Shown here: in pieces, positions 22,291 to 31,714 of the stretch | How positions within the stretch are numbered: the first letter of the stretch is position 1 | Layout of the letters: the number at the start of each line of letters is the position of its first letter | From: Malachius bipustulatus | Lineage: Eukaryota; Arthropoda; Insecta; Coleoptera; Melyridae | Assembly: GCA_910589415.1 (NCBI GenBank) | Contig: OU342631.1 | Location: forward strand, 57,812,598-57,876,597 | Reading direction: 5' to 3' | DNA: 64,000 bases | Notes under the pieces: generated by a model | The model's database searches: none | What the model was told of the DNA's origin: nothing | What the model saw: only the letters and a program-made list of their open reading frames with translations | Translations under genes and position numbers: made by a program

Positions 22291-23700
22291 ATGTCCATAG
22301 TTACCAGAAGTCAAGCCGCGAAGATGGAGGCCGAAATGATGCAGAAATTAGTACAGCTGATGGAAGATCAGAAGAAAACTTTAGAAGATCAAAACACAGA
22401 ATTGAAGAAAACGTTAGAAGATCAAGAAAATAAACGCTTTAAAGAAAACGAAGAATTAAAGAAAACGCTAGAAGATCAAGAAAATAAACGCTTTAAAGAA
22501 AACGAAGAATTAAAGAAAACGTTAGAAGATCAAGAAAAAGCATTAAAGAAAACGTTAGAAGATCAAGAAAATAAACGCCTTGAAGAAAACGAAGAATTAA
22601 AGAAAATTTTGGAAGATCAAGAACAGAAACGATTAAAGGAAAAAGAAGAATCCAAAGAAGAGCTAGAAGAAATTCTTATTAAGTTGAGGGCTAATCAAGA
22701 TGAGCTTTTCGAAAAATTAAAATCTGACACAAGTGATGAAATTGAAAGTGTAAGGGAGGAAATTAAGAAAGAGGCTTGCGAAATCAAGAAAGAGGTTAAC
22801 GAGGAAATCGAAAAGAAATTAAAACTAGAAGTGGGGAGAATTGAGAACCGCATCCAAGATCTGGAGACACGCCAACGACGAAGCGTGAGGAGTGCACCGA
22901 GTATTCCCGGCGGCGGTTCACATCATGTAAAGCTCCCAAATTATGACGGGCAAAGTTCCTGGAGTACGTACCAACGTCAATTGGACGCTGCTGCAGAAGT
23001 CAACGGATGGACGCCAGAAGAGAAGGCTACAGCTCTAGTTCTGGCCTTGAGAGGAACAGCCCTGGAACTTCTACAGACTATCCCGGCACAGGACCAGAGG
23101 GATTTCAGTAAACTAGTTAGGGCTCTCGAGCTGCGTTTTGGAGACAGCCACATGAAGCAAGTGTTCCAGACGCAGCTTGCCTCAAGAACGCAGAAGAGTG
23201 GAGAGACCCTACAAGAGTTCAAAGCGGACATTGAACGGCTTGTTCACCTTGCATACCCAGGTTACCCAAACGACTACTTGGGGGACATGGCTAAACGAAG
23301 CTTCATCGATGGGCTGAGAGACCAGGAGACCAGGCAGATGCTCCTGTTGAGCGACCAGAACCAGACAGCTGATGAAGCGCTACTTCAAGCACTCCGCATC
23401 GAGGCGGTGCGTAACTCTACACGGGGTAGCGCGCACCGTGTTCGGGAGGTAATAGTCGAAGAGGTCGGTCAACAGAAAGGAGGGATGTCTGAGAGACTGG
23501 AAACTCTAGAGAGCAAGATCGAAGAAGTCATGCACTTTATGAAGAGTAAAGTGGAAGGTGACAAGAAGACCTCGGGCAGACCGCGTTGCTTTGGATGCGG
23601 GAAGATAGGTCACCTACGCAGGGACTGCCGACAGAGATCCGGATCCTGGGATCGTTCCAGCCCGGGACGATCCGCCATGACCCAGAACCAGGAAAACTAA
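22291..23700 (+). CDS. Gag polyprotein of Ty3/gypsy element
   Basis: 469 residues, structural protein of the retrotransposon particle. The start is the first ATG after the leader. Residues about 20-200 form a charged coiled coil that includes an 18-residue unit (KTLEDQE... to ENEEL) repeated three times at 54-nt spacing and then degenerate. From about 205 comes the capsid-like region (KLPNYDGQSSW, ALVLALRGTALEL, LQEFKADIERLVH). Near the C-terminus is one zinc knuckle, CFGCGKIGHLRRDC, for RNA binding. The frame is intact. It overlaps pol, which lies in the -1 frame, so Gag-Pol probably arises by -1 frameshifting between 23,562 and 23,700. Confidence 0.9.
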   Translation: MSIVTRSQAAKMEAEMMQKLVQLMEDQKKTLEDQNTELKKTLEDQENKRFKENEELKKTLEDQENKRFKENEELKKTLEDQEKALKKTLEDQENKRLEENEELKKILEDQEQKRLKEKEESKEELEEILIKLRANQDELFEKLKSDTSDEIESVREEIKKEACEIKKEVNEEIEKKLKLEVGRIENRIQDLETRQRRSVRSAPSIPGGGSHHVKLPNYDGQSSWSTYQRQLDAAAEVNGWTPEEKATALVLALRGTALELLQTIPAQDQRDFSKLVRALELRFGDSHMKQVFQTQLASRTQKSGETLQEFKADIERLVHLAYPGYPNDYLGDMAKRSFIDGLRDQETRQMLLLSDQNQTADEALLQALRIEAVRNSTRGSAHRVREVIVEEVGQQKGGMSERLETLESKIEEVMHFMKSKVEGDKKTSGRPRCFGCGKIGHLRRDCRQRSGSWDRSSPGRSAMTQNQEN

Positions 23701-26700
23701 TCCCAGCTAGCGCTAAGGGGCGTCCGCTGGCTGGTGCACATCCAAGCCCCAGGCCATACACGGTAACACTTCTGCGGAAATCCAGTGACAGCCTTCTCCT
23801 AGATGGTAAACTTGACGGACGGGAATTAGTCTTTCTAATTGATACCGGCGCTACAAAGTCAATAGTCAGTCGCCGCGTACTGAAAGACCAGGAAACTATT
23901 CCGTTGGTGAAAGAAGTCGTCCTGAAGACAGCGACTGGGGAAGTAGCACGAGTCTTTGGTGAAGCCGAAATGGTAATCGAGCTAGGACGATTTACTTTGC
24001 GGGAGAAGATTCTGGTTGCTGACATCGTGGACGATTTCATACTCGGGCTGGATATCATGGAGAAGTACGGGTTCATCTTGAACATCGGACAGCGTACACT
24101 CAAGCTGGGTAATGAAGAGATGATGCTACGAACTTCGGCGAGACCTTTCGAAGAAATTCGGCTGGTAGCCGCAGAAACCATTCGCGTGAAGGCCAATTCT
24201 GAACAACTCGTCTGGGTCAGGAGAGATGGAGAACCTGGAGGATGCTTCACCGGCTTACTGGAACCCCAATCAGCTAACAATGGGATTTTGATTACCAAGA
24301 CCTTAATAAACCTAGAGAAGACATCAACACCGATTAGAGTCCTAAACCCAAATAAGTCCGGTATAGTTATTACTGAGGGAGAAATTCTCGGCACATGTAA
24401 ACCCGTGATATCGATATCACGGTGCGATTTAGAGGAAAAACCTCGAACATCAAGCACCTCCCCGGTATTAAAAGAGGAGATCCGTAAGACTTTTGCGGCT
24501 GGCTGGAAGCACCTTTCTCAGGAAGAAAAAGTACTTGCAGAGAAATTCCTTGGAGAGGAAGGTGATGTGTTCGCTAGTGACCAACAAACAACCGGACGCA
24601 CCAACCTAGTCCAACACCGGATCAATACCGGAGATGCAGCCCCAATCAGACAAGCCCCGAGAAGGTTACCATTTGCCAGACAGGAAGAAGCGTCGAAGAT
24701 TCTGAAGAGCATGCTTGAGGAGGGCATTGTGGAGGAATCAACGTCACCATGGTCGTCACCCGTAGTTCTAGTCACAAAGAAAGATGGTTCGACACGTTTC
24801 TGCGTAGACTACCGGAAGCTAAATGATGTGACCAAGAAGGATAGCTACCCCTTGCCCCGAATCGACGATACGCTGAATACACTAGCCGGTTCCACCTGGT
24901 TTTCGACGCTGGATCTGAAGAGCGGATACTGGCAAGTTGGACTTCACCCGGATGATAAGGAGAAGACGGCGTTCACCGCGGGAAGCGGCCTGTACCAGTT
25001 TACCGTCATGCCATTTGGACTCTGCAATGCACCTGCAACCTTCGAACGCTTGATGGAATGCGTTCTGCGAGGATTGACTTGGCAGACATGCTTGGTATAT
25101 CTGGATGACGTAATGGTGATTGGCCGGAACTTTGAAGAACACCTGGCAAATCTTCGAGAGGTATTCAGCCGAATACGGAATGCACATCTCAAATTGAATC
25201 CGAAGAAATGTGTGCTGTTCCAAAAACAGGTCAAATTCTTGGGTAATGTGGTGTCTGCTCAAGGAATACAAACGGATCCGGAAAAACTCGAAGCTGTGAG
25301 TAGCTGGCTGCGTCCCGAAAATCAGCACGAAGTACGTAGTTTCTTGGGATTGTGCACGTACTATCGAAGATTTGTGCCAAAATTCTCGGATATCGCCAAA
25401 CCTTTGCACCGGCTCACTGAAGACAACACCCGATTCGTATGGTCCAAGGAGTGCGAAAATGCATTTAACTCCTTGAAGATTGCATTGTGCTCCAGTCCTG
25501 TTCTGGCCTACCCGCAAGCTAAGGGCCAATTCATTCTGGATACCGACGCCAGTAACACCGGGATCGGCGCGGTGTTGTCACAGATACAGGGTGGTCAAGA
25601 ACACGTAATAGAGTACTACAGCAAGGTGCTTTCCAAACCAGAGAGAAACTATTGCGTGACACGAAGAGAACTACTGGCCATTGTGAAAGCGGTTGGTCAT
25701 TTCCATCAGTACCTTTACGGGAGACGAGTTGTCATAAGAACTGACCATGCAGCGCTGAAGTGGTTATTAGGGATAAAGAACCCCGAAGGTCAGCTGGCAA
25801 GATGGATGGAGAAGTTACAGCAGTATGATGCTGAGATCATCCACCGGTCTGGGAGAATCCATGGAAATGCAGACGCTTTATCCCGGAGACCATGCAAGGA
25901 GAACTGCAAGCACTGCAAGAGAGTCGAGCTACAACAACAGGCCCTCAGTGTAAAGACCATCGCCGTTGAGGTCCCTGACAACTGGACAACGGAGGAGCTG
26001 AGACGAGAACAGCTAGAGGACCCAAACATTGGTCCTATTGCTGAAAGGAAAGAGTCAGGACAATGTAGACCAGAGTGGGCAGATATTGCTGCCAAAGGAC
26101 CGGAATTTAAGGCGCTCTGGGCCCAGTGGGACTCTCTAAAGGTGATCAACGGATTGTTGCGAAGAGTTTGGGAAAGTCCAGATGCCAAGCGGGAGGTGCA
26201 ACAATTGGTGCTACCGAAGAAGCGAGTACCGGAGGTCTTGAGAGAAATCCATGACGGAATATCCGGTGGCCATTTGGGCGTGAACAAGACTTTGGAGAAA
26301 GTTCGTCAGCGCTTCTATTGGGTAAACTGTAGAAACGATGTCGAAGACTGGTGTAGGCGTTGCGAGACCTGTGCAGCGACCAAGGGTCCGAGAGTTCGAA
26401 GTAGGGGACAAATGAAGGCGTACAATGTGGGAGCCCCATTCGAACGGATTGCAATCGATGTTGCGGGACCCTTCCCAAAAACGGACAACGGCAACCAATA
26501 CATCTTAGTGGCCATGGATTACTTTACAAAATGGCCAGAAGCCTACGCCTTACCCAACCAAGAAGCCGCCACCGTAGCAAGAGTACTCGTCGATAATCTC
26601 ATCTGCCGGTATGGAGTACCTCTGGAGCTTCACTCTGACCAAGGCCGCAACTTCGAGTCTAACATCTTCAAGGAAATTTGTTCCTTACTCGGCATCGAGA

Positions 26701-27287
26701 AAACGAGAACCACGCCGCTTCATCCTCAATCCGATGGCATGGTTGAGAGATTCAACCGGACTTTGGAACAATACCTGGCTAAAGTCGTCGAAGATCATCA
26801 AAAGGATTGGGACCTCCACCTACCCCTCTTCTTGTTGGCATATCGTGCAGCTGTTCACGATACCACCGGGGAGTCTCCTGCTAGAGTTTTGTTCGGTCGG
26901 GAACTCCGTATGCCTTGTGACCTGCTCTTTGGTGCGCCTGAAGAGTCATCCAGGAATATTAACGACTATGTCGAGGACCTCAGGCAGCGAATGGTCAGCA
27001 TACATGAGGCGGTTCGCGGAAGGATTTCTCTCGCAAGCGATAGAATGAAAACCCGCTACGACAGAAAGTCAAACTCCAGAGGCTTCCATGATGGCGACCA
27101 GGTATGGCTCTATAACCCTCAACGGAAGAAGGGACGGTCCCCGAAACTCCATCCGGCCTGGGAAGGACCATACACCGTCGTGAAACGGATTAACGACGTG
27201 GTGTACCGCATCCAGAGAAGCCCCAAAGCCAAGATGAAAATCGTGCACCTAGATCGGCTGGCGCGTTACTCTGGCAGTAACGATTAA
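23562..27287 (+). CDS. Pol polyprotein: protease, RT, RNase H, integrase
   Basis: Open in the -1 frame relative to gag, from just after the TGA at 23,559. Counting residues from the TTG at 23,586: aspartic protease DTGA at about 86 with FILGLDI downstream, reverse transcriptase with YLDD at 505-508, RNase H starting LDTDAS at about 652, and integrase zinc region H889 to C929. The DD35E core is D958, D1018 and E1054, followed by a GPY/F tail (EGPY at about 1193) and no chromodomain. All catalytic residues are present and there is no stop, so the element may be competent. No third ORF (env) fits between pol and the 3' LTR. Domain order RT-RH-IN defines Ty3/gypsy. Confidence 0.92.
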   Translation, partial: QEDLGQTALLWMREDRSPTQGLPTEIRILGSFQPGTIRHDPEPGKLIPASAKGRPLAGAHPSPRPYTVTLLRKSSDSLLLDGKLDGRELVFLIDTGATKSIVSRRVLKDQETIPLVKEVVLKTATGEVARVFGEAEMVIELGRFTLREKILVADIVDDFILGLDIMEKYGFILNIGQRTLKLGNEEMMLRTSARPFEEIRLVAAETIRVKANSEQLVWVRRDGEPGGCFTGLLEPQSANNGILITKTLINLEKTSTPIRVLNPNKSGIVITEGEILGTCKPVISISRCDLEEKPRTSSTSPVLKEEIRKTFAAGWKHLSQEEKVLAEKFLGEEGDVFASDQQTTGRTNLVQHRINTGDAAPIRQAPRRLPFARQEEASKILKSMLEEGIVEESTSPWSSPVVLVTKKDGSTRFCVDYRKLNDVTKKDSYPLPRIDDTLNTLAGSTWFSTLDLKSGYWQVGLHPDDKEKTAFTAGSGLYQFTVMPFGLCNAPATFERLMECVLRGLTWQTCLVYLDDVMVIGRNFEEHLANLREVFSRIRNAHLKLNPKKCVLFQKQVKFLGNVVSAQGIQTDPEKLEAVSSWLRPENQHEVRSFLGLCTYYRRFVPKFSDIAKPLHRLTEDNTRFVWSKECENAFNSLKIALCSSPVLAYPQAKGQFILDTDASNTGIGAVLSQIQGGQEHVIEYYSKVLSKPERNYCVTRRELLAIVKAVGHFHQYLYGRRVVIRTDHAALKWLLGIKNPEGQLARWMEKLQQYDAEIIHRSGRIHGNADALSRRPCKENCKHCKRVELQQQALSVKTIAVEVPDNWTTEELRREQLEDPNIGPIAERKESGQCRPEWADIAAKGPEFKALWAQWDSLKVINGLLRRVWESPDAKREVQQLVLPKKRVPEVLREIHDGISGGHLGVNKTLEKVRQRFYWVNCRNDVEDWCRRCETCAATKGPRVRSRGQMKAYNVGAPFERIAIDVAGPFPKTDNGNQYILVAMDYFTKWPEAYALPNQEAATVARVLVDNLICRYGVPLELHSDQGRNFESNIFKEICSLLGIEKTRTTPLHPQSDGMVERFNRTLEQYLAKVVEDHQKDWDLHLPLFLLAYRAAVHDTTGESPARVLFGRELRMPCDLLFGAPEESSRNINDYVEDLRQRMVSIHEAVRGRISLASDRMKTRYDRKSNSRGFHDGDQVWLYNPQRKKGRSPKLHPAWEGPYTVVKRINDVVYRIQRSPKAKMKIVHLDRLARYSGSND

Positions 27288-27308
27288 CCTGTTCGGGTCG
27301 AACAGTCT

Positions 27309-27321
27309 AAGAGGGGGGCAG
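27309..27321 (+). other. polypurine tract
   Basis: AAGAGGGGGGCAG directly before the 3' LTR, the expected primer for plus-strand DNA synthesis. Copies 2 and 3 have a matching GGGGGCAG. Confidence 0.85.
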
Positions 27322-27993
27322 TGATACGAATAAAGGGTGAACTAAGAAGTGGGCGGGACGTAGAAAGCGTTGGCCGGCGACAGCCTCCGGTGTACTGTGT
27401 TAGCTGGGGCGCGTAGTGGGGGTCAAGCCGGACGCGCCCACCCGTATGCGATCGTCAACATTCTGACGTCCTGTACACTGCTGCTCTCCTGTTCACCCAG
27501 AGAGAGGATCTCGCTGAAAACCACAGGAAATGAATGGAAAACTCTGGTCATTTCCTGTGGAGAAGTTCCAGAAATGGATGTTTGAGTGTCTGGGAGCGGA
27601 ACATCCAGAAAGGGAATATTCTCGAGACTTTCTCTTGGATTTGTTCGGGAAATAGAAGCGAGCCGTCGGTAAACCGTCCAGAAGCTACTTCCAGAGGTAG
27701 GGATGTCCTATAAATAGCCAGCAGCCAGGCGAACTAGGCAGTTCAGTCTAGCGGTGTGTGCGAAGAACAAGCGAGGAACTAAGCGACTAGTGGCGATATA
27801 GACAGTGCGGTATTCCTAAGTGACTAGTGAAAAGTAGTAGTGTTATAGACCAAGTAAAGTTGTTGTGTATAAGAAGTAGTGATATTTGTAACATTGTAAT
27901 CTGAAACTCTTGTGGACATTAAATAAATAAATAAAACAGTAAATCTGTGTTTCCCAATTATCCGTCGAGCCTACGGTTAGGAAATCCGTAACA
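27322..27993 (+). mobile_element. 3' LTR of complete Ty3/gypsy element
   Basis: Same length as the 5' LTR (672 bp). Differences I see are one at the GAGC/GGGC site near the start and four around 27,854-27,869. One of these destroys the first AATAAA, and the second one (27,922) remains. ATAT follows. Confidence 0.92.
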
Positions 27994-28136
27994 ATATTAT
28001 ACTACTTATACTGCTATAATACTACTTTATACTACATTTAAAAATTTCAACATCATTTCTGGAAAATACTGACAAAATTATAAGAAGTTGCGTAAGAGAA
28101 ATACTACAGATCCCTAGTGATTCTCCAAATTGATTT

Positions 28137-28577
28137 TTGTATTCAAGTAAATCTATAAAAGGTTTAGAGATATTTAATACGTCCTGGGAAGCATTTATCC
28201 AACAATATAACAGATTGCAACTTTTAGAAAATTCAAAATGTTTGCAAATTGAAATGGATTTTGATAAACAAAAGAAATTATGTTTAAACAAACTCAAATT
28301 TAGCAATGAAAATCTTTATGAAATAGAAAATTCCAGCAATAAAAAAAAAAAAAAAAATCCATTCAATCTTAAGGGAAAGAGCATATAATGATTGGTGTGG
28401 GTTATCTCAGAAAGGTCAAGGTGCCATTTTATATCAAGAAGTAAAAGTAGCTAACAACTGGATTTATAAAAAGAATGGCTTAAGCTGCTCAGAATGGAGA
28501 GATTGCCTTAAAATGACATGCAATGTAGCAGCAGTTCGCAGTATTCCCGGACGCAGTATCCACACAAACCACTGCAG
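28137..28577 (+). pseudogene. R2-like LINE fragment, with duplicated block (unit A)
   Basis: A frame reading SWEAFIQQYNRL and MDFDKQKKLCLNKL belongs to the pre-endonuclease part of an R2-like LINE. From 28,248 a 330-bp block begins that is repeated immediately at 28,578. An A-run inside the block shifts the frame here but not in the second copy. The 5' part of the LINE is absent. Confidence 0.55.
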
Positions 28578-28907
28578 ACATTGAAATGGATTTTGATAAA
28601 CAAAAGAAATTATGTTTAAACAAACTCAAATTTAGCAATGAAAATCTTTATGAAATAGAAAATTCCAGCAATAAAAACAAAAAAAGAAAAATCCGTTCAA
28701 TCTTAAGGGAAAGAGCATACAATGATTGGTGTGGGTTATCTCAGAAAGGTCAAGGTGCCATTTTATATCAAGAAGTAAAAGTAGCTAGCAACTGGATTTA
28801 TAAAAAGAATGGCTTAAGCTGCTCAGAATGGAGAGATTGCCTTAAAATGACATGCAATGTAGCAGCATTTCGCAGTATTCCCGGACGCAGTATCCACACA
28901 AACCACG
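28578..28907 (+). repeat. 330-bp tandem duplication (unit B)
   Basis: It repeats 28,248-28,577 with only a handful of substitutions plus a small change in the A-run. It encodes the same segment (RAYNDWCGLSQKGQGA, WRDCLKMTCNVAA, IPGRSIHTNH). The junction reads 'acatt|gaaatgg'. Confidence 0.85.
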
Positions 28908-29424
28908 CAGTGAGTATGAAACCCTTGCACATGTGTTAGGATATTGTCATTACGGAGAAACTTTACGAATCAAAAGGCACAACGATATAAGAGAAATGTT
29001 GGCGAATGCGTTACTGGAAAAAGGTTATGAAGTACACCAAGAAATATCTGGATTATCCATTGAAGACAGCATCAGAAGAATTGACATTTTGGCAATAGAT
29101 AGAAAACTGGATAGAGGATTCATAATTGACCCTACAATAAGATTTGAAAAACACCAAAATCAACCAGAGGACGTCCACTTAGAAAAATGTCAAATTTATG
29201 AGCCAACTATACCACATTATAAATCCAAATTTCAAGTTAAAAATATTGAAGTTATCGGACTATTTTTCGGCTCTAGAGGAACTCTAGTTAAAAAATATAT
29301 TGAATTTAGGAAATTTTTTGGATTAAATAAATCTTTAGACATGGAAATTGTAATCAAAATTCTGAAAAGTTCAACGTACATTTTAAGAAATCATCTTTTT
29401 GGTTTTAAACCGAAATTACAATAA
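28852..29424 (+). pseudogene. R2-like LINE endonuclease tail
   Basis: The frame holds ETLAHVLGYC and RHND (finger end) and the endonuclease core RRIDILAID then FIIDPTIRFE, followed by VIGLFFGSRGTL. The Pro of the classical RPD motif is replaced (RID). The homologous tail at 3.4-3.97 kb also lacks it (FSD), so this looks like a family trait. The first Cys pair was damaged where unit B meets this part. About 110 bp of 3' UTR and the (TA)n tract follow. Confidence 0.7.
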
Positions 29425-29525
29425 TTTTTTTACAATAATTTTCATTTAATAATTTTATTTTATTTTTTAAGTAATATTTTGTATACTGTGTCTTAGGGCA
29501 AACTGGTATGCCAGTCAGTTGTTTA

Positions 29526-29530
<5 letters not shown>

Positions 29531-29566
<36 letters not shown>
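29531..29566. repeat. (TA)n microsatellite
   Basis: About 18 TA units, the insertion target of the following element. TA runs also continue on its far side (30,233-30,240). Confidence 0.9.
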
Positions 29567-29570
<4 letters not shown>

Positions 29571-30232
29571 ACTGTAAAACCCCGAAATTAGACAAAACCT
29601 AGGTTTAACGCGTACATCCTAGGATTTCCCAAAACTGAACCGTAAATGTCCGAAATGTTGTTCGGTTACATGGCATTTCGGGCATTTACCATTCAGTTTT
29701 GGTAAATCCTAGGATGTGCACATTGCTATCGGTAAATGTCGGTAAATGGTTTAATTGCTCATTCTCACTCATGCTCACTGGGTCTTTAAAATAGGCTGAT
29801 TATTTATGCAGATGGCTGCGTACCTAGGTACGTGTCTACCGGTATACAAGAAAACTTTGTTTACTATTTTTGTGCGATATTGTTTGTCGAAATGTCATGG
29901 GAGCTTGTCATGTAATAACAAATGAATTTGCTGTTTTCTTCGTTCTATTTTCTTGAATGTAGCATTTTGCGTAAACTGTTTATTTTTGTTACTTTTAGTA
30001 ATTTACATTATCTACTCTGTATACACTCTGAGGTAATAAATACCTCTTATAACCGCCCGACTGTATTGACCGATAGCAATGTGCACATCCTAGGATTTAC
30101 CAAAACTGAATGGTAAGTGCCCGAAATGCCATGCAACCGAACAACATTTCGGACATTTACGGTTCAGGGACATTTCCTAGGATGTACGCGTTAAACCTAG
30201 GTTTTTCCTAATTTCGGGGTTTTACAGTAACA
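29567..30232. mobile_element. TA-flanked element whose arms are hairpins
   Basis: The ends TGTTACTGTAAAACCCCGAA and its complement start arms of about 165 bp. Within each arm, 'cctaggattt' opens and 'aaatcctagg' closes an internal inverted repeat (29,615-29,716 and 30,084-30,186). Each arm therefore folds on itself as well as pairing with the other. The roughly 340-bp centre has no recognisable coding sequence. Insertion was into a TA tract. Confidence 0.85.
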
Positions 30233-30279
30233 TATATATACTAATATGAAGTCATATTACTTGCATTATTGTCTTTTTA

Positions 30280-30740
30280 TTTTTATATGGCATTTGGTAT
30301 AAAAAGTAATCTTTTTCTTTCGGAAAATAACAGAATAAAATTTTTGATTTTTTTTTAATATTAATAATTTTAGGTTTCCTCGATTTTTTTTATACCGAAC
30401 AACAAAAAAAAACAATATGGCGGCCATAAGAAAAACAAAAGTTGGCTAGGAAAAGTCTGGGATCTAGTCGGCTTCGGAAATTTTTGAAACGTCAGATGGA
30501 TAGCTCTTGACGACTTAAATGCAAGCCCACGAAAAATAAATTAATAATTTTCAATAATAAAAAAGATATGATATATTTCAGCAACGATTGAAAATATTCT
30601 ATTTTTTTTTTCAGGAGCTTATTCAACATACAATAGTGCAACTTTTCTCTAATTTAAGCGACCCTGTATCTCTTACCGCTTACGAGATCCCAATGATGGG
30701 TAGTACAAAAATTTCCCACCCTGTATTAACATAAAATTTA
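30280..30740 (-). repeat. repeat unit B/C, right copy (uninterrupted)
   Basis: It is the inverted counterpart of 19,500-19,720 plus 20,293-20,550, here without the insertion. It includes 'atggcggccataag', 'gggatctagtcggctt', 'gtgcaacttttctctaattt' and 'tctcttaccgcttacgagat'. Confidence 0.7.
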
Positions 30741-30825
30741 TTATAAAATATTTTTTAATTTTTTTTTCGACGCCCATGTTTCATCAAATAATAACGTAAG
30801 CTTTCAAGTTTTTCATCCGTTTTAA

Positions 30826-31416
30826 CCATAGAGATAGAAAAGAAAGGAGCCGCTATGATCACCTAATATTACATTAAAAAACGGCATCACTGGGTGGAGC
30901 TTATAGGAGTAACAATATGGCGTCTCGACAGGGTCAGACGTAATTTTTATTTGCAAAATTTTCATAAATAAAAATGTTTCTCACATTTCATACATATTTT
31001 TAACACGTCTTCAGATGGATATTGCAGACTTTTGTGTTTTTCAAGTCAATAAAAGAGTATAAAATATCCGGCCAATAATCCTATGGTCATTTTCAATTTT
31101 AGATTTTTAGTGTACTATGCAAATAGGTACGTTCCTGTATATTGTTGACACTTACCTTTGGAATGTTATTTCGGAGAATTTTTTTTTTATCAACGCAGTC
31201 TGTACTACAGCAGGCACGAACTGCACAAGAAACCATATTTGTTTTTTCAATTTAACACCGAAAATCTTAAAGAGAGACCTTAAATCAAATGAAACATCAC
31301 AAAAAGCCTTCACTCAAGACAATAGCATAAGTTTGACATAAAAGTAGTATCAATATGGCGGACCTGATCCCATCTGTGTCATGTCATGTCGTCTCCTCTC
31401 TATTCTATCTCTATGG
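30826..31416. mobile_element. piggyBac-like MITE (TTAA target)
   Basis: Ends CCATAGAGATAGAA and its complement are flanked by TTTTAA on both sides (the TTAA target falls within it). From memory, piggyBac ends begin CCCTAGAAAGATA after TTAA, which these resemble. No transposase frame inside. Confidence 0.55.
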
Positions 31417-31714
31417 TTTTAACTGACTTTGCAAAAACAATAATAAGGACTATTCATATCATTTTTATGTGTTATCGTGATAATTATTATGTTTGTCCAT
31501 CTAATAAAAAGTCAATATTTTAGCAGCCTGATTATTTAAAGGAACTCGAATATAAAGTAACAACAAGCGCATGTAAATAATGACGAGCAGTATCAAGAAT
31601 AATTCCATTACAAAAGTTCTTTTCTGTAATTCAACCAAATTATACTTATAATACATACGAAATCTGACACCATTGCCCGAATATGTATTGACCTTGACTT
31701 TCTGCATTCATTTA

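Noticed and set aside
23537..24457. 306-codon minus-strand frame opposite gypsy pol
   Set aside because: Shadow of the plus-strand gag/pol frames. Serine-rich composition typical of antisense frames.
24882..25529. Minus-strand 215-codon frame opposite the RT
   Set aside because: Antisense shadow of the reverse transcriptase coding sequence.
27288..27321. Envelope-like third ORF of the gypsy element
   Set aside because: Only 34 bases separate pol from the 3' LTR and no spliced frame was found, so no env gene is present.
21610..27585. Identical 71-codon frames at 21,610 and 27,370
   Set aside because: Both lie inside the LTR pair, so the identity comes from the LTRs and not from a duplicated gene.
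29531..29566. CRISPR-like or satellite array
   Set aside because: Plain (TA)n. No spacer-repeat structure anywhere in the window, and the genome is eukaryotic.
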